The notes: generated by a model not told the origin, from the sequence alone. A DNA stretch of 13,478 bases from AEGEAN-183 sp964002385 (GCA_964002385.1 CAXFFS010000036.1:1-13478), one strand, 5' to 3'. Positions 1-7,369 are shown, counted from the stretch's first letter. Numbers and translations are program-made.

Positions 1-1
1 A

Positions 2-271
2 GATTCAATTCCTAGACAAGATAAACTTTGGATGACAATCGCTGCTTATAATTTAGGTTTTAGCTACTTGAAAGAAGCCAGAGAAAAAACTCGAAATACT
101 AATGCCAACGCAGACAGTTGGATTGAAGTTAGCAAAGCTTTGATGCTTATGGCCAAACAAGAAAAGGATCCTTCGATGGTTGTTAGAATTAATGAAGCTC
201 TCGACTACGTACAAAAAGTGCAACTCTACTATAGGACTCTTTCTGTAAATAAAAGAAGTTCCTTTATTTAA
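2..271 (+). CDS. mltF: MltF-like lytic transglycosylase, C-terminal fragment (5' end outside window)
   Basis: This is the last 89 codons of a gene that enters from the left edge; the frame is open from base 2 and ends at TAA 269-271. The residues AAYNLGFSYLKEAR near its start match the AAYNxGxGHxxDAR motif of the SLT catalytic domain of membrane-bound lytic murein transglycosylase F. The following segment, NADSWIEVSKALMLMA, matches the family's NPDSWxDVKxxLPLL, and the ALDYVQKVQLYY tail matches its EAxxYVxNIRxYY. The family cleaves peptidoglycan glycan strands non-hydrolytically from the outer-membrane face of the periplasm. The catalytic Glu and the N-terminal solute-binding-like domain lie upstream, outside the window. 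An internal ATG at base 32 sits within the conserved motif and is not the true start. It converges on uvrB with a 5-base gap. The family call is good; MltF over other SLT enzymes rests on these C-terminal motifs only. Confidence 0.82.
   Translation, partial: DSIPRQDKLWMTIAAYNLGFSYLKEAREKTRNTNANADSWIEVSKALMLMAKQEKDPSMVVRINEALDYVQKVQLYYRTLSVNKRSSFI
246..270. terminator. AT-rich inverted repeat at the mltF/uvrB convergence (possible weak terminator)
   Basis: TAAATAAA (246-253) pairs perfectly with TTTATTTA (263-270), followed inward by one mismatch, one G-C pair and an AAGTT loop. It lies inside the last codons of mltF and just beyond the uvrB stop, the only place a shared terminator could sit. 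The stem has almost no G-C pairs and no clean U-run follows, so it may simply reflect AT-rich sequence. Confidence 0.22.
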
Positions 272-276
272 GCTTT

Positions 277-2295
277 CTAACTCATAAATAACTTTTCTTT
301 AAGGGCAGTGACTCTGTCCCTATGAGCTGCAGCCTCTTCAAATTCTAAATTTTTGGCATGCTTATACATCAAGTCCTCTAAAAGGTTAATTTCCTTTCTC
401 ATTTGATCGGCATCTTGTAATTCTTCCAAAGGGGTAAAATTAAAGATATCAAGTACCTTCTTGTTATTTTTAGCACGACCCCTTTTTCTTGTTGATCTTG
501 CTCCTTCCATAATATCTAGTACCGATTTCTGTATTCCTTTAGGCGTTATGGAGTGTTTTTTATTAAAGTCTTCCTGAACTTTTCTTCTTCGGTTAGTTTC
601 TTCAATGGCCCTTTGCATTGAGCCAGTAATCTTGTCGGCATACAGAATCGCTTTGCCAGAAATATGTCTTGCTGCCCTTCCAATTGTTTGTATAAGAGAG
701 ACATCAGACCTTAAGAAGCCTTCCTTATCGGCATCTAAGATAGCAACCAAAGCAACCTCCGGAATATCCAGGCCTTCCCTTAGTAAGTTGATGCCCACAA
801 GAACATCAAATTCTCCGAGCCTGAGATCTCTGATGATCTCTATCCTTTCCACTGTGTCTATGTCGGAGTGCAAATACCTAACTCGAATACCATTTTCATC
901 TAAATAATCAGTCAGGTCTTCTGCCATTCTTTTGGTTAACACAGTAACTAAAACCCTTTGATTCTTGGGTGCATATTTATGAATTTCTGAAAGTAAATCA
1001 TCCACTTGGTTTGTGGCTGGTTTAACCTCAACTTCAGGATCTACCAAACCCGTTGGTCTAACCAGCAACTCAACTACTCTTCCCGATTTTTCCTTTTCAT
1101 ATTTTCCTGGAGTCGCGGAAACAAAGATTCTTTGACCCGATAGCATTTCCCATTCATCAAACCTTAACGGTCTATTGTCCAAAGCAACTGGGAGACGGAA
1201 CCCGTAATCAACCAGAGTTTGCTTTCTAGAGCGATCTCCTCGAAACATACCGCCCAATTGTGGTAACGAGACATGAGACTCATCTATAAAAACCAGAGTG
1301 TCTTCAGCAAGATAGTCATACAAAGTTGGTGGCGGTTCGCCCGGTTGCCTGTCTGAAAGAAATCTAGAATAATTTTCAATCCCAGAGCAAAAACCAAGTT
1401 CTTGCATCATCTCAATATCGTATAAAGTGCGCTGTTCTAACCGTTGCGCTTCAACTAGTCTATTTTCTTTGTTTAACTCGTCTAGTCTCGTCACCAACTC
1501 TTCTTTAATAAATTCAACCGCCTTCAAAATTCTATCCCGTGAGGTGACGTAGTGGGACTTTGGATAAATTGTGGCTCGTGGGACATCTCGAATAATTTCG
1601 CCAGTTAAAGGATCAAAATATTTTAATGATTCAATCTCTTCACCCAATAACTCTATTCGTAAAGCTTCCTTTTCTGAGTCCGCAGGAAAAACATCTATTA
1701 CATCTCCACGCACTCGGTAAACCGATCTTCTAAAGTCTGCTTCATTTCTTTCGTATTGCAGCTCAGCTAGTCTCCTTAAAAGTGCTCTTTGATTGATCTG
1801 TTCTCCTCGATCTAAATGAATAACCATTTGAAAATATCTTTTGGGATCTCCTAATCCATAGATTGCGGAAACTGAAGCAACTATCACCACATCTCTTCTT
1901 TCCATGACCGCTTTTGTGGCTGATAAACGCATTTGGTTTATGTGTTCATTTATAGAAGCGTCCTTTTCAATATAAATGTCTGTCGTAGGCACGTAAGCTT
2001 CGGGTTGATAATAATCGTAATAAGAAACGAAGTATTCAACGGCATTATTGGGTAAGAATTCTTTGAACTCTCCGTACAGTTGTGCAGCCAAAGTCTTATT
2101 GTGAGCCATGATGATGGCCGGTCGCTGCAGCTCTTCAATTACCTTTGCCATTGCAAAAGTCTTACCCGATCCAGTAACACCCAATAAGGTTTGATTCAGG
2201 AGTCCACTATTAATACCTTCAACTAATTCTTTAATGGCCTTAGGCTGATCTCCAGCAGGGTCAAAATCTGAAATAACTTTGAGTTCTTTAGACAT
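277..2295 (-). CDS. uvrB: UvrABC excinuclease subunit B
   Basis: UvrB is the DNA-damage verification helicase of nucleotide excision repair. It is loaded by UvrA, then recruits UvrC for dual incision. The 672-residue protein is full length (E. coli 673). Visible landmarks are Walker A GVTGSGKT at residues 39-46, the aromatic beta-hairpin region YYDYYQPEAYVP at 92-103 that inserts between DNA strands, the DESH Walker B box, the helicase motifs SATPG and GINLLREGLDIPEV, and QTIGRAARH (motif VI). The C-terminal UVR coiled-coil that binds UvrC covers roughly residues 630-668. The ATG at 2293-2295 gives the canonical N-terminus; no Shine-Dalgarno precedes it. A minus-strand TATAAT lies at 2314-2319, about 19 bases upstream of the start. 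No CTGT-N8-ACAG LexA box is visible in the 52 bases to the divergent tRNA gene, unlike E. coli uvrB. Confidence 0.98.
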   Translation of the reverse strand: MSKELKVISDFDPAGDQPKAIKELVEGINSGLLNQTLLGVTGSGKTFAMAKVIEELQRPAIIMAHNKTLAAQLYGEFKEFLPNNAVEYFVSYYDYYQPEAYVPTTDIYIEKDASINEHINQMRLSATKAVMERRDVVIVASVSAIYGLGDPKRYFQMVIHLDRGEQINQRALLRRLAELQYERNEADFRRSVYRVRGDVIDVFPADSEKEALRIELLGEEIESLKYFDPLTGEIIRDVPRATIYPKSHYVTSRDRILKAVEFIKEELVTRLDELNKENRLVEAQRLEQRTLYDIEMMQELGFCSGIENYSRFLSDRQPGEPPPTLYDYLAEDTLVFIDESHVSLPQLGGMFRGDRSRKQTLVDYGFRLPVALDNRPLRFDEWEMLSGQRIFVSATPGKYEKEKSGRVVELLVRPTGLVDPEVEVKPATNQVDDLLSEIHKYAPKNQRVLVTVLTKRMAEDLTDYLDENGIRVRYLHSDIDTVERIEIIRDLRLGEFDVLVGINLLREGLDIPEVALVAILDADKEGFLRSDVSLIQTIGRAARHISGKAILYADKITGSMQRAIEETNRRRKVQEDFNKKHSITPKGIQKSVLDIMEGARSTRKRGRAKNNKKVLDIFNFTPLEELQDADQMRKEINLLEDLMYKHAKNLEFEEAAAHRDRVTALKEKLFMS

Positions 2296-2313
2296 AAGCT
2301 TTATTAGAAATTT

Positions 2314-2339
2314 ATTATAAGCTTTGAAGTAGTTATAAT
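2314..2339. promoter_or_regulatory. Divergent -10 elements for uvrB (-) and tRNA-Asn (+)
   Basis: The 52-base gap between uvrB and tRNA-Asn contains two perfect TATAAT hexamers. One is on the minus strand (2319 to 2314), pointing at uvrB; the other is on the plus strand (2334-2339), pointing at the tRNA. No good -35 box is seen for either. The plus-strand hexamer ends 8 bases before the tRNA 5' nucleotide. A 9-base direct repeat, ATAAGCTTT, occurs at 2294-2302 and 2317-2325, flanking the uvrB start region. Assignment rests only on sequence match and position, in an AT-rich gap where chance matches are likely. Confidence 0.45.
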
Positions 2340-2347
2340 TAACTTAT

Positions 2348-2423
2348 TCCCCGATAGCTCAGTTGGTAGAGCAAATGACTGTTAATCATTGGGTCGCTGG
2401 TTCGAGCCCAGCTCGGGGAGCCA
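2348..2423 (+). tRNA. tRNA-Asn (anticodon GTT)
   Basis: The 76 bases fold as a standard cloverleaf. The acceptor TCCCCGA (2348-2354) pairs with TCGGGGA (2413-2419). The D stem is GCTC/GAGC, and the anticodon stem AATGA/TCATT encloses CTGTTAA with anticodon GTT at 2381-2383. The variable loop is GGGTC, and the T stem GCTGG/CCAGC encloses TTCGAGC. Discriminator G2420 is followed by an encoded CCA at 2421-2423. All stems are fully paired. It is divergent from uvrB and lies 43 bases before the nuclease gene, with no strong terminator between, so read-through into that gene is possible. Confidence 0.98.
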
Positions 2424-2430
2424 AATTGCA

Positions 2431-2453
2431 AGGAGCTTACAATTAAGGCTCCT
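2431..2453 (+). repeat. Inverted repeat between tRNA-Asn and the nuclease gene
   Basis: AGGAGC (2431-2436) and GCTCCT (2448-2453) form a perfect 6-base stem with an 11-base AT-rich loop, 7 bases after the tRNA CCA. The 3' side is followed by AAAATAC, not a T-run, so it is not a classic intrinsic terminator on the plus strand. It could protect or process the tRNA 3' end, or sit in the leader of the downstream gene. The AAGGAG in its 5' arm is 31 bases before the ATG, too far for a normal ribosome site. Confidence 0.35.
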
Positions 2454-2466
2454 AAAATACACAGAG

Positions 2467-3195
2467 ATGGCTTCAAGACTTTTTAACCCAACTACCGATG
2501 AACCTTTTGTTCTAAGTAGATCTAGAGTGGACAACTTCATTGAATGCGCTCGGTGTTTTTATTTAACAAATAGACTCGGAATAGCCAGGCCTTCAACTTT
2601 TCCGTTCAACCTAAACAATGCGGTGGACGAACTTTTAAAAAATGAATTTGATAACTACAGAAAAAAACAAGAGCCTCACCCTATACAATCAGAGAACAAT
2701 TTAAATGCCATTCCTTATGAACATCCTGATCTGGATAAATGGAGAGAATCTCTTAGACATGGTGTAAAGAGATATCACGAGCCTACCAATCTAATCCTCA
2801 GAGGGGGAATAGATGACGTATGGATAGACAAAAAAACTAATCAACTGATAGTTGTAGACTATAAGGCAACTTCAAAAAAAGGTGAAGTTACACTGGATGC
2901 TGATTGGCAAATTAGTTACAAACGACAAGTAGAGTTTTATCAATGGCTGTTTAGAGGCAACTCCTTTGATGTATCGGATACGGCCTATTTTGTTTACTGC
3001 AATGGGATTAAAGATAAGTCAGAGTTCAATAATAAATTAGAATTCAAAGTTAAATTAATTCCATATATAGGAAATGATCAATGGGTTGAGCCCACACTAC
3101 TGGACCTTAAGTATTGTCTTTTAGCAGAGGAGCCACCAAAAGCTGCAGATGATTGTAGCTACTGCAGATACGTAACTAAAAGCCTAACTATTTAA
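2467..3195 (+). CDS. Small PD-(D/E)XK (Cas4/RecB-like) nuclease with four paired cysteines
   Basis: The predicted protein has 242 residues. The core reads GGIDD (113-117), then VVDYKAT (129-135), giving the D...DxK metal-binding signature (D116/D117, D131, K133). It is followed by the RecB-type QxxxY motif (Q154-Y158). Two CxxC pairs lie at the ends, C27/C30 and C230/C233. This placement resembles the Fe-S cluster that ties the N- and C-termini together in Cas4 and AddB nucleases, although Cas4 normally has one N-terminal and three C-terminal cysteines. Related proteins are annotated simply as PD-(D/E)XK nuclease family. I chose ATG 2467 because the frame further upstream runs into tRNA-Asn; the upstream sequence has only a weak GAG. 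There are no cas genes or helicase partners here, so it is an orphan. It ends directly against the cysS stop with no gap. Nuclease fold is well supported; substrate and biological role are unknown. Confidence 0.8.
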   Translation: MASRLFNPTTDEPFVLSRSRVDNFIECARCFYLTNRLGIARPSTFPFNLNNAVDELLKNEFDNYRKKQEPHPIQSENNLNAIPYEHPDLDKWRESLRHGVKRYHEPTNLILRGGIDDVWIDKKTNQLIVVDYKATSKKGEVTLDADWQISYKRQVEFYQWLFRGNSFDVSDTAYFVYCNGIKDKSEFNNKLEFKVKLIPYIGNDQWVEPTLLDLKYCLLAEEPPKAADDCSYCRYVTKSLTI

Positions 3196-4569
3196 CTATC
3201 TTCTTCTCCAGAAGGTTCCTTCTTTAGAGTCTTCTAAAATTATATTTTGCTCGAATAATTGATCCCTTATCCCGTCAGCTGCTGAATAATCTCCGCTGTC
3301 TCTTGCCTTTTCTCTTTTATCTATAAGCGCTTCGATCTCAGATTCTTTTACATTAACTCCAGACTTAAGGAATACTTCAGGATCTTGTTGAAGTAAGCCC
3401 AAAGGTTTAGATAAATGGATTAATTCATTAACCAATAATTTTGTCCTTTCTTGATCCCCAGTCTCTTTTGCTTTATTAACTGCTTTAGCCAGATCAAATA
3501 AGACGGCCAAAGCTTCGGGTACATTAAAATCATCATCCATAGCTTGTTGAAATTGTTCGGTATGTGAGCTCTTAGCTGCTTCACCTTCGTCGGATATATC
3601 TACATCATGGATAGAGGTATAAAGTCTATCCAAAGCGGCTTTTGCTTCTTCTAAAGCTGTTTCTGAGTAATTGACCGGGCTTCTGTAGTGACTGGATAAC
3701 AAGAAATATCTAATAACTTCATAAGGGTAATTCTTCAAAGCATCCCGTATGGTAAGGAAATTATCCAGTGACTTAGACATTTTCTTTTTGTCTATTCTTA
3801 AAGGCCCTGTGTGCATCCAATATTTAGCAAATTTATTGCCAGTAGCTGACTCGGATTGAGCTATTTCATTTTCATGATGAGGAAACTTTAGATCTGATCC
3901 TCCTGCGTGGATATCGAAGCTTTCCCCTAAAGCATCCATACTCATTGCCGAACACTCTATGTGCCAACCTGGTCTTCCTTTTCCCCAAGGAGAATCCCAA
4001 GCTAAACCTTCGTCTGATCTTTTCCATAGGACAAAATCAGCTGGATTCTTTTTTTCTTTATCTATTTCAATCCTGGCACCGGAAAGAATTTCATCCATCT
4101 TTTGATTTGATAATTTTCCATAGTTTGGAAAAGACTCCACCGAGAAATAAACATCCTTTCCTTCGTGATAAGCATAGCCTCCTTCTATCAATTTATTAAT
4201 CAGCTCCAGGATTATTTGGATGTTTTCTGTTGCTCTTGGCTCCTTGTCCGGTGAAATCATGCCCAGAGCATTAAAGTCAGAAGTCATTCTTTCAACGTAT
4301 CTATTGGTTAAAACAGAGGGGTCCTGTTTCGTTTCTTCTGCTCTCATTAGTATTTTGTCATCAACATCCGTAATATTTCTAATGTAATTAACTTCTATGT
4401 TCTTGGAGCGAAGGTATCGAACGATCATGTCGAAAGACAGGAAGGTTCTAGCGTGCCCAATATGACAATCGTCATACACAGTCATTCCACAAACATAGAT
4501 ACTGATCTTTCCAGTTTCGGCAGGCGATAAATCCTCTTTTTTTCCTGATAAAGAGTTAAATATCTTCAT
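3196..4569 (-). CDS. cysS: Cysteinyl-tRNA synthetase
   Basis: This class I synthetase charges tRNA-Cys with cysteine in the cytoplasm. The 457-residue length is normal (E. coli 461). The HIGH signature is at residues 36-39 and KMSKS at 263-267. The zinc that selects cysteine is bound by C27 (YVCGMTVYD), C206 (HIECSAM), H231 and E235 (HHENE), matching E. coli C28, C209, H234 and E238. The C-terminus keeps the usual anticodon-domain ending, with DSKEGTFWRRR. Its ATG overlaps the gltX stop in an ATGA arrangement (4566-4569), so translation is probably coupled to gltX and both come from one transcript. The stop codon abuts the convergent nuclease gene with no intervening base and no room for a separate terminator. 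Confidence 0.98.
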   Translation of the reverse strand: MKIFNSLSGKKEDLSPAETGKISIYVCGMTVYDDCHIGHARTFLSFDMIVRYLRSKNIEVNYIRNITDVDDKILMRAEETKQDPSVLTNRYVERMTSDFNALGMISPDKEPRATENIQIILELINKLIEGGYAYHEGKDVYFSVESFPNYGKLSNQKMDEILSGARIEIDKEKKNPADFVLWKRSDEGLAWDSPWGKGRPGWHIECSAMSMDALGESFDIHAGGSDLKFPHHENEIAQSESATGNKFAKYWMHTGPLRIDKKKMSKSLDNFLTIRDALKNYPYEVIRYFLLSSHYRSPVNYSETALEEAKAALDRLYTSIHDVDISDEGEAAKSSHTEQFQQAMDDDFNVPEALAVLFDLAKAVNKAKETGDQERTKLLVNELIHLSKPLGLLQQDPEVFLKSGVNVKESEIEALIDKREKARDSGDYSAADGIRDQLFEQNIILEDSKEGTFWRRR

Positions 4570-5975
4570 ATTTTACTGGCTTTCTCTAAACGTTCTATCA
4601 CTCTTTCCTTACCCAACAGCGTACTCAACTGGTCTAGTTTAGGACCTGACTCCTGTCCCGTTAAGGAAATTCTAATTGGCTGATAAAGCTCTTTGCCTTT
4701 CTTGCCAGAAGTGGAGGATAAGTCTTTCATGGACTCCGTCCAGCTCGGCCAATTTTGTAAAAAGGCTTCTTTGGCAAGACCAAAGAACTCGTTACCAGAA
4801 GCTTTAATAATATTTTTAGCTTCTTTCGAGAGCTTAAAATCAGCACTCATAATATTGTTGGCCAAAGAAATGGCTTCTTCAGGGAAAGCGATGTTTTCAC
4901 GTATAGTTTTTACAAAAAGTCCGCTATCAATATCTTTGGGCAATAAACCTTCTAAAAACGGATTAAGCCAGTTGTTAAGTTCTTCATCTGATTGTGCTTC
5001 TACAACCTGCTTCTGCCAAAAGTTTAGTTGCTGTATATCAAAGCGACTTGGAGAACTGGAAATTTTATTGGTGTCAAAAACCTTAGCTAGAGCAGTTAAA
5101 TCTCTAACTTCGTTATCCCCAATAGTATGCCCTACTCTAGCAAGATAATTAGCAACAGCTAATGGGAAGTAACCTTTCTCTTTTATCTCTTGGATCGATA
5201 AGCTCCCGTTTCTTTTCGATAAGGGGGAGCCGTCATCACCTGTAAAAAGAGCAATGTGGGCATATTCTGGAATATCTAATTGCAAAGCTTCTAACAAGGC
5301 AATCTGTCTTGGGGTATTGCTCAAGTGATCATCGCCGCGCACCACTAAATTAATTTTCATTAATGCATCATCAATGGCATTGGCATACATGAAAGTGGGA
5401 CTGCCATCTTCTTTTTTAACGATAAAGTCATCCAGATCATCAGAATTAAAACTCTGCTCTCCTTTAATTAAGTCATTAAAGGCTATTGTCTTTTTCTTTG
5501 GAATTCTAAATCTATAAACAGGCTTAGAGCCTTTTTCAAATTCTTTTTGAACATCTTCTTTCGAAGCATCAGACCAAATTCCTGGGTACCTAGGAGGTTT
5601 TCCAGCTGCTAATTGGTTCCTCCGTATGACCTTTAGCTCTTCTTCAGTTGCAAAACAAGGATAAATTAAATCCTTATCAATCAATTCCACATAAAATTTC
5701 TCATAAAGTTGATTTCGTTCAGATTGGAAATAAGGGTCTTGAGGACCGCCGGTTCTTGGTCCTTCCTCCCAATTTAAATCCATCCAAGTTAAATCATCGC
5801 AAATTAATTCGGCAAACTCTTTTTTTGACCTTTCTTTGTCTGTGTCTTCAATACGAAGGATGAAACTCCCTTTTGATTGTTTGCTCAAAAGAAAATTTAA
5901 CAGGGCTGTACGCAAATTACCTAAGTGCATTAAGCCTGTGGGACTTGGGCAGAATCTTGTTTTTTTTGTGGCCAT
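4566..5975 (-). CDS. gltX: Glutamyl-tRNA synthetase (HLGN / LSKRN type, no zinc site)
   Basis: GltX attaches glutamate to tRNA-Glu. The 469-residue protein opens with the class I nucleotide-binding motif as HLGN (residues 17-20) inside CPSPTGLMHLGNLRTAL. The KMSKS equivalent is LSKRN (252-256). RIEDTD and GGPQDPYFQSER are also family hallmarks, and the C-terminal helical anticodon-binding region is present. The zinc-binding cysteine cluster of the E. coli enzyme is absent: only C107 remains in the region, so this belongs to the zinc-less group of bacterial GluRS. Whether it is discriminating or non-discriminating cannot be told from the window. It is the first gene of a two-gene operon with cysS (ATGA overlap). 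No Shine-Dalgarno precedes the ATG at 5973-5975; a minus-strand TATAAT lies at 6013-6018. Confidence 0.96.
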   Translation of the reverse strand: MATKKTRFCPSPTGLMHLGNLRTALLNFLLSKQSKGSFILRIEDTDKERSKKEFAELICDDLTWMDLNWEEGPRTGGPQDPYFQSERNQLYEKFYVELIDKDLIYPCFATEEELKVIRRNQLAAGKPPRYPGIWSDASKEDVQKEFEKGSKPVYRFRIPKKKTIAFNDLIKGEQSFNSDDLDDFIVKKEDGSPTFMYANAIDDALMKINLVVRGDDHLSNTPRQIALLEALQLDIPEYAHIALFTGDDGSPLSKRNGSLSIQEIKEKGYFPLAVANYLARVGHTIGDNEVRDLTALAKVFDTNKISSSPSRFDIQQLNFWQKQVVEAQSDEELNNWLNPFLEGLLPKDIDSGLFVKTIRENIAFPEEAISLANNIMSADFKLSKEAKNIIKASGNEFFGLAKEAFLQNWPSWTESMKDLSSTSGKKGKELYQPIRISLTGQESGPKLDQLSTLLGKERVIERLEKASKI

Positions 5976-6011
5976 CCGATTAATAAAATGGAAGCAAGTC
6001 TATAAAGTTCG

Positions 6012-6018
6012 TATTATA
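6012..6018. promoter_or_regulatory. Overlapping -10-like elements in the gltX / cyclophilin divergent gap
   Basis: The 72-base gap between gltX (-) and the cyclophilin gene (+) contains a TATTATA heptamer. Read on the minus strand it gives a perfect TATAAT (6018 to 6013), about 38 bases upstream of the gltX ATG. Read on the plus strand it gives TATTAT (6012-6017), about 30 bases upstream of the cyclophilin ATG. Neither has a convincing -35. Shared, mutually exclusive promoters are possible but unproven. Confidence 0.35.
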
Positions 6019-6047
6019 TCGCTCCAGATTAATCAATTTGAAAGAAA

Positions 6048-6638
6048 ATGAAGCAACTTGCATTTATTATTGCCCTAATCTTACTTGTTTTAGGTATATT
6101 TTTGCTTGTTCCGCTATCAGAAAAAGAAAAGGAGATAAAAGTGGTAACTTTTGAAACAACAATGGGTCCTATAGTAATAGAGCTATTCGAAGAGGATGCT
6201 CCCATAACAACAAAAAATTTTTTAGATTATGCAAACAGTGGTTTTTATGATGGAACTCTTTTCCATAGAGTTATTCCGGGTTTCGTAATTCAAGGTGGAG
6301 GTTTAGAGCCGGGAATGCAAGATAAGTCAGGAAATCCTCCGATAGAAAACGAAGCTAATAATGGCCAAAAAAACTTAAAATGGAGCCTCTCTATGGCACG
6401 TACAAATGATCCAAATTCTGCTACCTCTCAATTTTTTATTAACCTAGAGAATAACTCTAATCTAGACCATACAGCAGAAACCCCTCAAGGATGGGGCTAT
6501 GCAGTTTTTGGTACAGTTATTGATGGATTTGAGACAGTCGAAGCCATAGCGTCTGTATCTACAGGCAGTTCAGGTCATCATCAAGACGTTCCACTTGAAG
6601 ACATTACCGTTCAAAAGACAAAGGTTACGAAAGAGTAA
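6048..6638 (+). CDS. Membrane-anchored cyclophilin-type peptidyl-prolyl isomerase (PpiB-like)
   Basis: This enzyme catalyses cis-trans isomerisation of X-Pro bonds. Residues 33-190 are a complete cyclophilin domain. The catalytic arginine is R74 in LFHRVIPGF, followed by VIQGGG (80-85), the SLSMAR strand, QFFIN (128-132) and the tryptophan of QGWGYAVF (about 149). The core, including EPGM, IENEANNG and the SGHHQDVPLEDI tail, is closest to the cytoplasmic E. coli PpiB. Here it carries an extra N-terminus: a hydrophobic helix at about residues 4-23 followed by a charged linker EKEKEIK. No AxA-type cleavage site is obvious, so I infer an inner-membrane anchor with the domain in the periplasm. 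A GTG at codon 32 would give a PpiB-like cytoplasmic form, but lacks a visible ribosome site. It lies 5 bases upstream of lpxH and is divergent from gltX-cysS, echoing the E. coli cysS/ppiB-lpxH order. Confidence 0.93.
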   Translation: MKQLAFIIALILLVLGIFLLVPLSEKEKEIKVVTFETTMGPIVIELFEEDAPITTKNFLDYANSGFYDGTLFHRVIPGFVIQGGGLEPGMQDKSGNPPIENEANNGQKNLKWSLSMARTNDPNSATSQFFINLENNSNLDHTAETPQGWGYAVFGTVIDGFETVEAIASVSTGSSGHHQDVPLEDITVQKTKVTKE

Positions 6639-6643
6639 ATTTT

Positions 6644-7369
6644 ATGGCTTATTGCTTCATTTCTGATCTTCATCTTCAAGAAGAAAGGCCTGAAGTGACA
6701 GAAGCTTTTTTATCTTTTTTAGACACCACTGCAAAACAAGCAGAGCGCCTTTATATCCTAGGAGATCTTTTTGAAGTCTGGATTGGAGACGATCTAAAGA
6801 GTGAGCTTTCCCATTTAATTAAAGAAAAGCTGTTATTCCTTAAAGATGCATCAACTTTAGTTTTCGCAATGCACGGAAACAGAGACTTCCTGATTGGTGA
6901 GAAATTCTGCGAAGATTCCAGAGTAACCTTACTTGAGGATCCCTGTAAATTAGAATTATTTGGGAAAGATACCCTGTTGATGCATGGGGATTTACTTTGT
7001 ACCAAAGATGTAGCCTACCAAGAATTTAGAAATACGAGCAGGAACCCTCAATGGAAGAAAGAGTTTCTAGATAAGCCAATTGAAGAGAGGGAGAAAATAA
7101 CTCAAGAACTAAGAACAAAAAGTAAAAAGGCTACTAGTCAAAAGGAAGATGAAATCATGGATGTGTCTCCAGAAGCCGTAGAGGAAATTATGACAGCCCA
7201 CGATGTAAAGCTTTTAATTCACGGTCATACTCACCGCCCCAAAGTTCACTCACTTGTAATAAATGAGACCCCTGCACAAAGAATAGTTTTGGGGGATTGG
7301 GATAAATCTGCCTGGTATATTTGGATGGATGATGGATCTTGTGAACTTAAGGAGCTTCCTATTGCTTGA
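6644..7369 (+). CDS. lpxH: UDP-2,3-diacylglucosamine diphosphatase (lipid A synthesis)
   Basis: LpxH is a Mn-dependent calcineurin-like phosphoesterase that hydrolyses UDP-2,3-diacylglucosamine to lipid X and UMP at the cytoplasmic face of the inner membrane, the fourth step of lipid A synthesis. All metal ligands sit at the E. coli positions: D8 and H10 in SDLH, D41 in GDLFEVW, N79 in GNRDF, H114 in MHGD, and H195 and H197 in HGHTHRP. The 241-residue length is typical (E. coli 240). IMDVSPEAV and RIVLGDWD complete the family pattern. It is 5 bases downstream of the cyclophilin gene, certainly on the same transcript. Its last 11 bases overlap the 3' end of the convergent membrane-protein gene. 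Presence of LpxH supports a beta/gammaproteobacterial host with an LPS outer membrane. Confidence 0.97.
   Translation: MAYCFISDLHLQEERPEVTEAFLSFLDTTAKQAERLYILGDLFEVWIGDDLKSELSHLIKEKLLFLKDASTLVFAMHGNRDFLIGEKFCEDSRVTLLEDPCKLELFGKDTLLMHGDLLCTKDVAYQEFRNTSRNPQWKKEFLDKPIEEREKITQELRTKSKKATSQKEDEIMDVSPEAVEEIMTAHDVKLLIHGHTHRPKVHSLVINETPAQRIVLGDWDKSAWYIWMDDGSCELKELPIA

Noticed and set aside
2389..2466. Extending the nuclease gene upstream to the ATG at 2389
   Set aside because: That start lies inside tRNA-Asn and the extra residues are translated tRNA; ATG 2467 fits better.
4693..5148. Plus-strand 151-codon open frame opposite gltX
   Set aside because: It is fully antisense to a clearly conserved gltX and has no recognisable domain. 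The same applies to frames opposite uvrB (605-907), umuC (8982-9320) and acnB (11119-11340, 11228-11671).
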